From UBA9865 sp035647835 (GTDB taxonomy: Bacteria > Bacillota > Dethiobacteria > Dethiobacterales > Dethiobacteraceae), in assembly GCA_035647835.1 (NCBI GenBank), contig DASRMS010000204.1, positions 1 to 64,000 of the forward strand: a stretch of 64,000 bases of DNA, in the 5' to 3' direction. The notes under the pieces are model-generated. The model was given only the letters and a program-made list of their open reading frames with translations. It searched no databases and had not been told where the DNA came from. Below are positions 51,857 through 61,416 of this stretch, in pieces. The translations under genes and the position numbers were made by a program. Positions within the stretch are counted from its first letter, which is position 1, and every line of letters begins with the position of its first letter.

Positions 51857-53065
51857 ATGATCAAAAAAGAACTAGTTAAGTTATTGTTTGATGCAGCGAG
51901 TATTCAGCGCTGGAATGATCACAATCGTCCCTATAAAGGTTTTACGGAATTAGATAAGCAAGCTCAAAAGATGGTTTACGCTTATTTGCTAGCTAAATTT
52001 GAACAGTCAGACCATGATGTTTGTGTCAATTGGCGTCAGTTAATCGAAGGTGGATTTTTTGAATTTTTACATCGCATTATTTTGACGGATATTAAACCAC
52101 CAATTTTCCATAAATTAATGGCCGAAAAAGGTGATCTTTTAAATCAGTGGGTCATTACACAGCTAACGGAAGCATTAGCAGGGGTAAATGACAATTTTTT
52201 AGAGAAGTTTAAAGCTTATCTGTTTCAGCCAGAGTATAGTGCGCTGGAGAAAAGTATTCTTAAAGCTTCGCATTACTTGGCGACTAACTGGGAATTTAAA
52301 CTGGTCTATACTTTGAATGCTAATCTCTATGGTTTGGAAGAGACCAAAGCTACCATTGAGGATGAGATCGAGGAACACTACCATTTAGCCGGTGTGCAAA
52401 AATTACAGCTTGGCAAGAAAACAAGTCATTTTATGGATTTAGTAGGGCAGCTGCGTTTTCAACAGCGCTGGGCGCAGACAGCTAGGCTGCCGGAAACTTC
52501 TGTCATGGGTCATATGCTGATGGTCGCGATGCTTTCGTACTTGGTGAGCACCGAGTTAAATACCTGTGATCAGCGGTTAGTTAATAACTATCTGGCAGGA
52601 CTTTTTCATGATTTGCCTGAAGTGCTGACTCGTGATATTGTCTCCCCCGTGAAGCGTTCTGTTGTTGGCTTGGACGAACTAATCAAAGATATTGAACAGC
52701 GTCAGGTAGAGGAAAAGCTGCTGCCTTTACTGCCTGCAGCATGGCACAAGGAACTGCGCTACTTTACAGAAGATGAATTCGCCAATAAGGTCATTCTTGA
52801 CGGAAAGGTTACTATTGTTGAAGGCAGCACCATCGGTAACCAGTATAATCAGGATCGATATTCTCCGCTTGACGGTCAGCTAATCCGCGCTTGTGATCAT
52901 TTTGCTGCTTACATGGAAACCTACCTATCGATTTCTCATGGCATTAAGTCTCATTTTCTCGAAGAAGGATACCAACAACTTTTGCTGCAATATCAGGATA
53001 AATCAGTATCTGGTTTTCCCTTTTGGCAATGGTTCAACTACTTTCGTCACCCAGAGACAAACTAA
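51857..53065 (+). CDS. HD-domain metal-dependent hydrolase family protein
   Basis: A 402-residue soluble protein. The HD motif is in the middle: SVMGHMLMVAMLSYL (first His, near 220), then LAGLFHDLPEVLTRDIV (His-Asp, near 255) and the downstream TRDIVSPVK. This is the YfbR-like HD pattern of nucleotidases and phosphohydrolases. The N-terminal half (MIKKELVKLLFDAASIQRWNDHNRP) and the C-terminal tail are specific to a larger variant I cannot name. The substrate is unknown. ATG 51857 follows TTTAGGAG. It precedes the arylamine N-acetyltransferase by about 50 bases. Confidence 0.85.
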   Translation: MIKKELVKLLFDAASIQRWNDHNRPYKGFTELDKQAQKMVYAYLLAKFEQSDHDVCVNWRQLIEGGFFEFLHRIILTDIKPPIFHKLMAEKGDLLNQWVITQLTEALAGVNDNFLEKFKAYLFQPEYSALEKSILKASHYLATNWEFKLVYTLNANLYGLEETKATIEDEIEEHYHLAGVQKLQLGKKTSHFMDLVGQLRFQQRWAQTARLPETSVMGHMLMVAMLSYLVSTELNTCDQRLVNNYLAGLFHDLPEVLTRDIVSPVKRSVVGLDELIKDIEQRQVEEKLLPLLPAAWHKELRYFTEDEFANKVILDGKVTIVEGSTIGNQYNQDRYSPLDGQLIRACDHFAAYMETYLSISHGIKSHFLEEGYQQLLLQYQDKSVSGFPFWQWFNYFRHPETN

Positions 53066-53112
53066 TTGTCTCTTAATTACACTAAACAAACTACACTGGA
53101 GGTTTTACTGCT

Positions 53113-53919
53113 ATGTCTAATGAATCGTTTAACCTTGAAGCCTATTTTAAACGCATTAATTATCAGGGGAAAACAGATGTTACGGCGGAAACACTCAAGG
53201 GTCTGCACATTGCACATACGCTGAATGTGCCATTTGAAAACTTGGATGTTCATTTTAAGAAACCTATTCGTTTAGACCGTGAATCTCTGTATCAAAAGAT
53301 AGTAGAGAATAAGCGCGGTGGTTATTGCTTTGAAATGAACGGCATGTTTTCTTTTGTCCTGAAAGAGATGGGTTTTAAGGTGCTAGATGTCTTAGCGCGG
53401 GGAACCAGAGACGGCAAGGAATTTTTTTCTCAATCCCACCAAGTGATGGTTGTGGAAATTGGCGACGAACTATGGCTAGCTGATGTTGGTTTCGGCAATG
53501 ATGGTATTACGGCACCTGTTTTATTAGAAGAAGGGGTGGATCAACAGCAGTTCACTCATACCTACCGTATTTTAAAAGACCCCAAACACGGTTATATTTT
53601 ACAATCTAAAGTAGACGGTGAGTATAAGTATATGTATGCTTTTCACCTGATCAATTGTCACCCTATGGATTTTGAAATGGCTAATTATTTTATGGCCACC
53701 TATCCTAATTCCTTCTTCAGTATTATGAAAATGTGCACGATGCCGACTAAAGAAGGGCGGGTTACCCTGACAGATATCAGAAATGAAAAGAAATTTAAGC
53801 AGCTTGTCAACGGCCAGGTGACTGAAACTAATCTCAATAGTGAGGATGAATTTAAGGAAAAATTACAACAGTATTTTGCTCTGGATTATGAGGCAATTAA
53901 GCAGTCTGCTGCAAAATAA
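53113..53919 (+). CDS. nat: Arylamine N-acetyltransferase
   Basis: A 268-residue enzyme that moves acetyl from acetyl-CoA to arylamines or hydrazines through a Cys intermediate. The full triad is visible: Cys72 in RGGYCFEMN, His109 in SQSHQVMVV and Asp124 in LADVGFG. The N-terminal VPFENLDVHF block is typical. ATG 53113 follows TGGAGG. The physiological substrate in anaerobes is uncertain. It ends in a terminator shared with clpB on the other strand. Confidence 0.94.
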   Translation: MSNESFNLEAYFKRINYQGKTDVTAETLKGLHIAHTLNVPFENLDVHFKKPIRLDRESLYQKIVENKRGGYCFEMNGMFSFVLKEMGFKVLDVLARGTRDGKEFFSQSHQVMVVEIGDELWLADVGFGNDGITAPVLLEEGVDQQQFTHTYRILKDPKHGYILQSKVDGEYKYMYAFHLINCHPMDFEMANYFMATYPNSFFSIMKMCTMPTKEGRVTLTDIRNEKKFKQLVNGQVTETNLNSEDEFKEKLQQYFALDYEAIKQSAAK

Positions 53920-53976
53920 CCACAGCAGATCAAGAGAGTTTAGTGCGCCTAGCGTAACAACAAGAAAGCAGATAAT

Positions 53977-54010
53977 AATTAACGGAGCGCAGCCGCGCTC
54001 CGTTAATTTA
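53977..54010. terminator. Bidirectional terminator between nat and clpB
   Basis: AATTAACGGAGCGC (53977-53990) pairs with GCGCTCCGTTAATT (53995-54008). AT-rich on both sides, it fits both convergent genes. Confidence 0.85.
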
Positions 54011-54055
54011 TGGTGTGATGGTTAGTTATGTCAGATTGCCCTAGATGGCCATGTG

Positions 54056-56635
54056 TTAAGAGACCGTAAAGGTCAAGCCGTCGTCACTAGCATCTACCAA
54101 GACGATACTATGTTCTGTCAGCTCGCCGGCAATTAGCCTGCGGGCTAAAGTTGTTTCCATTTCTTTTTGGATATAACGTTTAAGAGGACGTGCCCCATAT
54201 ACAGGATCATAACCAGCTTGGGCCAGCCTCTCTTTGGCCGCTTCCGTTAACTCCAGTCCTATATAGCGTTCTGCCAGCCGGTTACGCAATAAAGTCAGCT
54301 GCAGCTCCACAATTTGTTTGGTTTCTGCCAGAGTCAGAGGTTTAAAGAGCACAATGTCATCGACGCGGTTTAAAAATTCAGGGCGGAAATGGCTCCTTAA
54401 TTCAGCCATGACTTGCTCTTGAACTGTGTCGAGAATTTCACCGCTGCTGGTAACATTCTCTAATAAGTAGATGCTGCCAAGATTAGAGGTCATGATGATG
54501 ATGGTGTTTTTAAAGTCCACAGTGCGTCCCTGACTATCTGTAAGCCGGCCATCATCAAGGATTTGCAGCAGTACATTAAAAACATCATGGTGAGCTTTTT
54601 CAACTTCGTCCAACAGTAAGACACTGTATGGTTTGCGGCGCACCGCTTCTGTGAGCTGGCCGCCTTCTTCGTAACCAACATAGCCGGGGGGAGCTCCGAT
54701 CAGGCGGGCTACAGTATGTTTTTCCATATACTCACTCATATCAAGCCGAATCATATTGTCCTCACTATCAAACAATGCTTCGGCTAAGGAGCGGGCTAAT
54801 TCAGTTTTACCAACACCGGTGGGTCCCAGAAAAATGAAGGAACCAATCGGTTTTTTCGGGTCTTTTAGGCCAGAGCGGGCACGTAGCACGGCGTCGGCAA
54901 CTGCTTGTACTGCTTCCTCTTGTCCAATCACCCTTTTGTGCAGTATTTCCTCTAGGTGCAAAAGTTTTTCTTTTTCGCCTTCTACTAGACGGGAAAGGGG
55001 GATTCCTGTCCAGCGGGCGACTACTTCCGCTACATCCTCTGTTGTGACTGCCTCGTTAATTAGTTTGGCCTCGCTGCCGACTAGCTTGCTTTCTGCTTCT
55101 TGCAGCTTCTTTTCTAGTGCTGGTATCTTGCCATACTGATATTCGGCGACCTTATTTAAATCATAGTCACGTTGTGCCTGCTCCATTTCAGTCCGCGCTT
55201 TTTCTAGTTCCTCACGTAAGGCACCCAAGCCGCCAATGGCCTGCTTTTCATTATCCCATTGTGCTCGTAAAGTATCGCGTGTTGTCTTCAGTTCAGCTAA
55301 TTCTTTTTCTAAGGCTGACAGACGCTCTTGGGAGGGCTGGTCCTCTTCTTTACGCAGTGCTTCTCGTTCAATTTCTAATTGTAGGACACGACGCTCCAGT
55401 ATTTCTAGCTCTTCGGGCATGCTTTCCATTTCTGTTCGCAGCTTTGCGGCTGCTTCATCAATTAAATCAATCGCTTTATCGGGTAAAAAGCGGTCAGAGA
55501 TATAACGGTGGCTAAGCAGGGCAGCGGAAACAAGCGCTGCATCTTGGATGCGTACCCCGTGGTGTAATTCATAGCGTTCACGTAAACCTCGCAAGATGGA
55601 AATAGTGCTTTCCACTGATGGTTCTTCAACTAATACTGGCTGAAAGCGACGCTCTAGAGCAGCATCTTTCTCAATGTGCTGCCGATATTCGTCCAGGGTG
55701 GTAGCACCAATACAATGCAATTCACCTCGTGCTAGCATTGGTTTTAGCATATTGCCGGCATCCATAGCACCTTCTGCTTTCCCTGCACCCACCACGGTGT
55801 GTAATTCGTCAATAAAAAGAATTATCCGGCCTGCTGACTTTGTAACTTCCTCAAGGACGGCTTTCAGCCTTTCCTCAAATTCGCCCCGAAATTTGGCGCC
55901 AGCAATTAAGGACCCCATATCTAAAGCCACTAGACGTCGGTCTTTAAGGCTTTCAGGGACATCCCCAGCCACAATGCGGCGCGCCAGTCCTTCGACAATG
56001 GCAGTTTTGCCTACCCCAGGTTCCCCAATTAAAACAGGGTTATTTTTGGTGCGGCGAGAGAGTACTTGTATCACGCGGCGAATCTCTTGGTCACGACCAA
56101 TCACCGGGTCTAATTTGTTTTGTGCGGCCATCGTCGTAAGGTCACGGCCATATTTTTCTAAGGCTTCATATGTTTCTTCTGGGTTAGCGCTGGTGACCCG
56201 CTGGTTTCCCCGCACGGCAGTCAGGGCTTGGAGGAAGGTGTCACGTGTTAAGCCTTGTTTTTTAAAGATTTTTGTCATCGCCGTATCATCAAACATTGCC
56301 AGCACAAGATGTTCCACGCTGACATATTCATCCTTCAGCCTTTTTGCCTCCTCTTGTGCCTGCACTAACAGTTGGTTGAGTCGCTGCGAAATATAGGTCG
56401 CTGCGGCACCGGTGACGGCAGGCATTTTAGAGAGGGTTTGTTCAAGAACCTGCTGTAGATTACTAACACTAGTATCTGCTTTGGTTAGGAGGCGTGGGAT
56501 GAGCCCATTTTCCTGCAGTAGTAATGCCAACAAGACATGCTCCACGTCAAGGGCTTGGTGACTTCTTTGCACCGCCAAATCCTGCGCCCCTGATAACGCT
56601 AATTGCGCCTTTTCGGTAAACTTATTAAGATCCAT
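54056..56635 (-). CDS. clpB: ATP-dependent disaggregase ClpB
   Basis: An 859-residue full-length Hsp100. The Clp-N domain ([14 protein letters not shown]...) is followed by NBD1 with Walker [14 protein letters not shown] and Walker [14 protein letters not shown]. Then come a long middle coiled coil (about 400-520) that distinguishes ClpB from ClpC, and NBD2 with [12 protein letters not shown] and [13 protein letters not shown]. It rescues aggregated proteins with DnaK. The ATG at about 56635 fits the family N-terminus; an in-frame GTG just upstream is less likely. No CIRCE element was recognised upstream. Confidence 0.96.
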   Translation of the reverse strand: MDLNKFTEKAQLALSGAQDLAVQRSHQALDVEHVLLALLLQENGLIPRLLTKADTSVSNLQQVLEQTLSKMPAVTGAAATYISQRLNQLLVQAQEEAKRLKDEYVSVEHLVLAMFDDTAMTKIFKKQGLTRDTFLQALTAVRGNQRVTSANPEETYEALEKYGRDLTTMAAQNKLDPVIGRDQEIRRVIQVLSRRTKNNPVLIGEPGVGKTAIVEGLARRIVAGDVPESLKDRRLVALDMGSLIAGAKFRGEFEERLKAVLEEVTKSAGRIILFIDELHTVVGAGKAEGAMDAGNMLKPMLARGELHCIGATTLDEYRQHIEKDAALERRFQPVLVEEPSVESTISILRGLRERYELHHGVRIQDAALVSAALLSHRYISDRFLPDKAIDLIDEAAAKLRTEMESMPEELEILERRVLQLEIEREALRKEEDQPSQERLSALEKELAELKTTRDTLRAQWDNEKQAIGGLGALREELEKARTEMEQAQRDYDLNKVAEYQYGKIPALEKKLQEAESKLVGSEAKLINEAVTTEDVAEVVARWTGIPLSRLVEGEKEKLLHLEEILHKRVIGQEEAVQAVADAVLRARSGLKDPKKPIGSFIFLGPTGVGKTELARSLAEALFDSEDNMIRLDMSEYMEKHTVARLIGAPPGYVGYEEGGQLTEAVRRKPYSVLLLDEVEKAHHDVFNVLLQILDDGRLTDSQGRTVDFKNTIIIMTSNLGSIYLLENVTSSGEILDTVQEQVMAELRSHFRPEFLNRVDDIVLFKPLTLAETKQIVELQLTLLRNRLAERYIGLELTEAAKERLAQAGYDPVYGARPLKRYIQKEMETTLARRLIAGELTEHSIVLVDASDDGLTFTVS

Positions 56636-56883
56636 ACGCCACACTCCCTTTTTCTAATCTTCTAACCTAATCGTAAGTATTATTCCACATCTTGTCAATT
56701 AACAAAAGCTTATCTTTTTGCTTAATCAAGATTCAGCACAAGCTTGAAGGGATGAGAATTTGCCACCCCTTCGTCGGCTCTGCGGGTCCTGACCACCCCG
56801 CAAGATTAAAAGGGAATCGCCTGAAAAACACCATCGGCTAAGAAAGATGCAATTCAAGGTTGATATAATTTTTTATCCAATAA

Positions 56884-56909
56884 GAAAAGCTCCCTGCTGG
56901 GAGCTTTTC
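56884..56909 (-). terminator. Terminator after the nucleoside kinase gene
   Basis: GAAAAGCTCCC pairs with GGGAGCTTTTC around a 4-base loop, downstream of the minus-strand gene ending at 56931. Confidence 0.75.
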
Positions 56910-56930
56910 ACTTGAGAGGAGTGCGTCTGC

Positions 56931-58610
56931 TTAAATTTCATGGAAGCAGGAGCCGCCGATGAACTCGCGCAGGATAGAGTTATTAGGGATGCCCTGTAGT
57001 TCCAGCGATGCAAAGCAGGACAGAAAAAGCAGCAGTCTTTTCGCATCGATGTATTCCGGTTCAGTGTGACTGATTTCTTGTAAAAGGGGCGTAGCAAACT
57101 GTTTTAGGATCGCCAGCTCGTAAACTAGGGAAGAATTAAACATAATATCTGCTTCCTCTTGTAGGTGGAACAGATTGCGCTCTTCACCGCGGCGTACAGA
57201 GGGCCAGCGGCGAATAGTTTCCAGGGCGTCATAGCTGCGGAACTGATGATCGCGAATGATGCGGCGTAATAAACGCGTGTCAGTAGTGTGGATGCGGGTA
57301 TGATTATCTACGTTCAGTGCGGTTAGGGCGGAAATATAGATTTTATATTTGTGGCGACGCGAAATTGCTTCCGTTAGGCGTTCGTTCAAGCCATGAATTC
57401 CTTCGATCAGGAGGAGTTGGTTTTCTTGCAGCTCAATCGTGTGACCATGATATTCACGTTTTCCTGTATGAAAGTTGTATCTGGGGATTTCTATTTTTTC
57501 TCCGTCAATTAAGCGGAGCAGATGATTGTTAAATAGTTCTAAATCAATAGCTTCCAGATGCTCAAAATCAGGTTGATTATTTTCATCCAGGGGCGTATGT
57601 TCACGGTCGACAAAATAGTCATCAAGTGAAATGGGGAAAGGGCGGATTCCGTTAACTAGCAGCTGAATACGTAAGCGCTGCGTAAAAGTTGTTTTGCCGG
57701 AAGAGGAGGGACCGGCGATCAAAACAATGCGCAGTTCGTCTTTACGTGCTGCAATGGAATCTGCAATTTGGGCAATTTTTTTCTCATGCAAGGCCTCATT
57801 AATGCGCATAATTTCCGGTCCTTGCCCTGCTTCAATGCGTTCATTGAGAATACCAACAGTATGGAAACCCAAAATTTCAGACCATTCTTCAGTTTCGCGA
57901 AAGATTCCGAAGAGCTTGTGTTGTTCAATATAGGGGGGAATGGTAAAAGGATCGGCGGCGTTAGGAAAACGCAGCACTAAACCCGGTGCACGAAAATGTA
58001 CGGCAAACCACTGCAAAATTCCTGTGCGCGTAACCATATAACCATGTAGTGAATCCGTTAATGCTCCTAAAGAGTAGACAGTTAGTGCCTCTGTCGGCCA
58101 GTTTTTATAGAGACGTACTTTATCATCAAATCCTGCTTGCTTAAAACAGTCAATTGCTTGCTGAAGCGGTATTTTTTTCTTTTCAATAGGCAAATCAGCT
58201 AAAACCAGCTCCCGCATTTTGTGCTGCAGGGCAGCCACATCTTCAGTGGTTAAGGCAGGGGTTTTATTAATCTCACAATAAAGCCCTTTACCCAAGGAAT
58301 GTTCCACACTGATCTGGGCGTCAGGAAAAAGAAGCCTCGTCGCATAAATGAGCAGGAAGGTAAGACTACGCTGATAGATTCTGGCTCCTTCTGTAGTGCC
58401 TAAGTCGAGAAACTTAACTACGGAAGAAGGTTGCGGCAGATGTGTCAAATCTTTCATTTTATCATTAACGATGGCCGCTACGATGGGCGAAGCATAATGC
58501 TCTGCCACTTCCTCGCTGATTTCTAACAAGCTCCGACCTGCTTCTTTAGTTACGCTGGTTTGATCAGGTAGGATAATCTTGATCGTTGTCGTTTGTTCTA
58601 TATCTGTCAC
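56931..58610 (-). CDS. Uridine kinase-like nucleoside kinase with N-terminal TGS and SAD-like domains
   Basis: A 559-residue protein. An N-terminal ThrRS-like part has a TGS domain (TTTIKIILPDQTSVTKEAG) followed by a region like the ThrRS second additional domain (about 60-230). A C-terminal phosphoribulokinase/uridine kinase domain has Walker A GPSSSGKTTF near 290, then SLDDYFVDREHTP and the IEGIHGLN block. Its true substrate is not known with confidence. GTG 58610 is chosen because AGAGGGA lies 6 bases upstream on the minus strand; an upstream in-frame ATG (58640) lacks a site. Confidence 0.9.
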   Translation of the reverse strand: MTDIEQTTTIKIILPDQTSVTKEAGRSLLEISEEVAEHYASPIVAAIVNDKMKDLTHLPQPSSVVKFLDLGTTEGARIYQRSLTFLLIYATRLLFPDAQISVEHSLGKGLYCEINKTPALTTEDVAALQHKMRELVLADLPIEKKKIPLQQAIDCFKQAGFDDKVRLYKNWPTEALTVYSLGALTDSLHGYMVTRTGILQWFAVHFRAPGLVLRFPNAADPFTIPPYIEQHKLFGIFRETEEWSEILGFHTVGILNERIEAGQGPEIMRINEALHEKKIAQIADSIAARKDELRIVLIAGPSSSGKTTFTQRLRIQLLVNGIRPFPISLDDYFVDREHTPLDENNQPDFEHLEAIDLELFNNHLLRLIDGEKIEIPRYNFHTGKREYHGHTIELQENQLLLIEGIHGLNERLTEAISRRHKYKIYISALTALNVDNHTRIHTTDTRLLRRIIRDHQFRSYDALETIRRWPSVRRGEERNLFHLQEEADIMFNSSLVYELAILKQFATPLLQEISHTEPEYIDAKRLLLFLSCFASLELQGIPNNSILREFIGGSCFHEI

Positions 58611-58729
58611 TGTAGATCCCTCTTTCACAAGTATTATCATTCTGCTGTCCTGAGAATATACGGCACAACAATGGCGATGCCTTAGTATCTGAAAAAATGA
58701 AGTTTAACTAGGTTAAACCTGACTCCAAG

Positions 58730-59689
58730 TTAGAGCACTAGCTCGACAATATCTTTGTCCTGCAGGAGGTAGTCACGGGGAACGGCTTGGCCAGCAAAGC
58801 GAGCTGAACCCCAGACGAGGGCGCTTTTGAGCTTTTGGGGAAAATCACGATGCACCTGTGCGGCTAAATCAAGCACTGTAGAACCGCTTTTCAGAATAAA
58901 GGGACGCTCTCGATCCGCTTTTTTCCCCGGTGCTTTGCCATAAATGCGAATCACATCCAGCAGCATAAAAATATTAGCTCTTAAAGCTGTCAAATCGTGA
59001 TCAATAGAGAGAGGTTGTATCTGAATGTCGGGACGTAATTCCTGCAAAATTTCCAGGTTGCTTGTGGCATCCGGCAGGTCAGCCTTTAAGCCAAGCGTCA
59101 GGTAGGGCAAGGCAACAGGGCTCTCACCGCTTGGATCTATGATGCCTCGCTCTTCCAGCAGTGACAGCGTAGTTTCTGCCTGTTCCAGGCAATCACCTGT
59201 GCTCAAATCAATTAGCAGTAGCAGCGCATCGGCATTGCGTAAAGTACCGATTAAGCCGGCAGGGAGATTATCGTTAGTAAACGGCGGGGTGTCCACTAGT
59301 TGAATTAAAATATCTTCGTACTGCATCATGCCGGCTGCGGGAATTGTGGTTGTATAGGGATAGTCCCCGACTTTAACTTTTGCTCTGCTTAAGGCCCCCA
59401 CTAATGCTGATTTACCTGTATTAGGGCAACCCGTTAAGACAACCTGCCCTGCACCTTGTTTCTCCACATGAAAGGGGTTGTAAGTTCCTTTTTGCTGCTT
59501 TTTTTGTTGACTTTCCTCCCGCATTTGCGAGAGACGCTTTTTTAAATCAGCTTGTAGTTTTTCTGTACCTTTATGTTTGGGAATGGTGGCCAGCATTTCT
59601 TGCAGTGCTGCTACTTTATCTTCAGGCAGGCTGGCTTTTTTATACTGTTCTTCAGCGGCATAGTACTGTGGGGTTAAATTTGCGGGCAA
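58730..59689 (-). CDS. Obg/DRG-type GTPase with C-terminal TGS domain
   Basis: A 319-residue GTPase. An N-terminal helical region (PANLTPQYYAAEEQYKKAS, then ATIPKHKGTEKLQADLKKRL) is followed by the G domain: G1 GCPNTGKSAL, G3 DTPPFTND, and a G4 that reads LKAD where the usual form is NKxD. The TGS domain at the end has GSTVLDLAAQVHRDFPQKL. The family resembles eukaryotic DRG proteins linked to ribosomes. A TTG at 59689 matches the family N-terminus (PANL...); ATG 59710 would add seven residues. The non-standard G4 may affect guanine specificity. Confidence 0.85.
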   Translation of the reverse strand: MPANLTPQYYAAEEQYKKASLPEDKVAALQEMLATIPKHKGTEKLQADLKKRLSQMREESQQKKQQKGTYNPFHVEKQGAGQVVLTGCPNTGKSALVGALSRAKVKVGDYPYTTTIPAAGMMQYEDILIQLVDTPPFTNDNLPAGLIGTLRNADALLLLIDLSTGDCLEQAETTLSLLEERGIIDPSGESPVALPYLTLGLKADLPDATSNLEILQELRPDIQIQPLSIDHDLTALRANIFMLLDVIRIYGKAPGKKADRERPFILKSGSTVLDLAAQVHRDFPQKLKSALVWGSARFAGQAVPRDYLLQDKDIVELVL

Positions 59690-59864
59690 TTTTATCACCA
59701 CACTTTCCATGTTCTGGTGTTATTCTTTTTCTCTTTGGGTCTTGGTGATTCCTGCTGAGCCTTAGTTAGTTAATTCACATCTTGAATCTCAGGAATGCCT
59801 GCGTTACTATGAAATAGTATATATTAATGTGGATTAGACTAATAAATAAAAATGGGAGGTTGAC

Positions 59865-60392
59865 ATGACGGCAGCAAGCAAGAAATCGACGGTAAAAGTA
59901 TTAGTGCCTGTTTTATTACTGGCCTTAGTTTTTGGAGTCTGGTATGTGAAAAATGCTCAATCAGATAAAATTCCCACCGGGGGAGTTAACCCAGATTTTG
60001 CTTTAGCAGTTACGGAAGAGTTCGATCTAGAACACCTAAAGTCATATGGACTGCCAATTATGCTTGACTTTGGCTCTGATGATTGTGCACCTTGCCAAGC
60101 TATGGCTCCCGTGTTAGAGGAATTAAATCTGGAATTGCAAGGTAAAGCCATAATTAAATTCATTGATGTTTGGAAATATGAAGAGTTAGGGCAAGATTAC
60201 CCTCTTACTTTAATTCCTACACAGGTGTTTATCGATGCTGAAGGTAAGCCTTACACGCCAAGCAATCCGAAAGCCATGGAAATGACACTATTTACGCATC
60301 GTGAGACTAATGAGCATCTGTTTACAACGCATGTTGGACCAATGACTAAAGAAGAAATACTGGCAGCTTTAGCGGAAATGGGGATGAAATAA
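59865..60392 (+). CDS. Membrane-anchored thioredoxin-like protein
   Basis: A 175-residue protein. One N-terminal membrane segment (about 10-27) precedes an extracytoplasmic thioredoxin fold with the redox motif DDCAPCQAM (CxxC near 75) and the cis-Pro segment TLIPTQVFID. It should reduce or exchange disulfides outside the membrane, using electrons passed by the CcdA-like protein encoded next. ATG 59865 follows GGGAGG. It overlaps that gene by one base. Confidence 0.9.
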   Translation: MTAASKKSTVKVLVPVLLLALVFGVWYVKNAQSDKIPTGGVNPDFALAVTEEFDLEHLKSYGLPIMLDFGSDDCAPCQAMAPVLEELNLELQGKAIIKFIDVWKYEELGQDYPLTLIPTQVFIDAEGKPYTPSNPKAMEMTLFTHRETNEHLFTTHVGPMTKEEILAALAEMGMK

Positions 60393-61087
60393 TGGACAGC
60401 AGTCAGTGGCTGCAGTCGTTGGCCACGATGATTGCTGCCAAGATGTGGTTGGCACCACTCTTTGCTTTTGCTGCTGGTGTGCTCACCTCTTTTACCCCGT
60501 GTGCGCTCTCTAGTATTCCCTTAGTCATTAGTTATGTTGGCAGCAGTGGCGAAGGTGATACAAAAAACGCTTTTTGGCTTTCTGCCATCTTTGCTCTAGG
60601 GAGTGCTGTGACTTTTACAATTTTAGGTGCTGCTGCCTCGCTTTTGGGTAGATTAATGCAAAGCGTCGGTTCCTGGTGGTATCTGGTTTTAGGGGTGTTA
60701 ATGCTTTTAATGGCGCTGCAAACATGGGAAATTTTTAGTTTTATCCCCTCTTCGTACGCAGTAAGCAGAAATAAGCAAAGGGGTTTTGGGGGGGCCTTTG
60801 TCGCTGGTATTTTAGGGGGCTTTTTCTCTTCACCTTGTTCCACACCAGTGTTAGTTGTCTTACTGGCCTTCGTGGCACAAGAAGGGAGTCTGCTGTGGGG
60901 AGTGGTTCTCTTATTACTGTACTCCTTAGGTCATAGTTTGTTGGTGCTGCTGGCCGGAACATCGATTGTTTTTGTCCAAAAGTTGTCCCGCAGCGATAAG
61001 TATGGTAAGTTCAGTAATATTCTAAGAATCCTCATGGGTACCTTAATGACCTTGATTGCTCTGTATATGTTTTATCTTGGTTTCTAA
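60392..61087 (+). CDS. ccdA: CcdA-like thiol-disulfide electron-transfer membrane protein
   Basis: A 231-residue protein with six hydrophobic segments. The two reactive cysteines are in the family motifs TPCALSSIP and SSPCSTPVL. It carries electrons from cytoplasmic thioredoxin across the membrane to partners such as the thioredoxin-like protein just upstream. It starts in the stop codon of that gene, so the two form a unit. Roles in cytochrome c maturation or spore-coat/cortex assembly are known for the family; neither is shown here. Confidence 0.9.
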   Translation: MDSSQWLQSLATMIAAKMWLAPLFAFAAGVLTSFTPCALSSIPLVISYVGSSGEGDTKNAFWLSAIFALGSAVTFTILGAAASLLGRLMQSVGSWWYLVLGVLMLLMALQTWEIFSFIPSSYAVSRNKQRGFGGAFVAGILGGFFSSPCSTPVLVVLLAFVAQEGSLLWGVVLLLLYSLGHSLLVLLAGTSIVFVQKLSRSDKYGKFSNILRILMGTLMTLIALYMFYLGF

Positions 61088-61191
61088 TTTATTGAGGTAA
61101 AGGATAGTTGTAAAAAATGGTTTCCCCTGTTTTCTAGTGAGACATTATCGCATGTGAATCACTCTCAGATCCTTAACCGCACAAAAAAGTG

Positions 61192-61220
61192 TTGAAAAAA
61201 ATAGATTTCTATGGTACTAT
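61192..61220 (+). promoter_or_regulatory. Sigma-A-type promoter of the uracil permease gene
   Basis: TTGAAA (61192-61197), 17 bases, TACTAT (61215-61220), directly before the attenuator leader. Confidence 0.78.
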
Positions 61221-61230
61221 GACGAAAGTA

Positions 61231-61346
61231 TAATATTTTTAAGCTGGTACAGAGATGCCGACAAGATATTAATGCTAAGGTTATAGCTAGGAGAATAGCC
61301 TTATATTGAGGTATAATCTTGTCCGTGCGCTCGGGCAAGTTTTTTT
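61231..61346 (+). ncRNA. PyrR-type attenuator leader
   Basis: GGTA-CAGAGA-TGCC (61245-61258) forms a hairpin with the hexaloop CAGAGA, matching the PyrR consensus loop CNGNGA. ACAAGAT (61261-61267) can pair with ATCTTGT (61316-61322) as an antiterminator. This competes with the terminator CTTGTCCG (61318-61325) / CGGGCAAG (61332-61339) and its T run. UMP-bound PyrR should favour termination. Confidence 0.75.
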
Positions 61347-61416
61347 TGTGCCCAGATGGAGGAAGATAGCAAACTGTATTGCTTGGGTATCAAATAATTA
61401 GTAAGGGGATGTTAAG

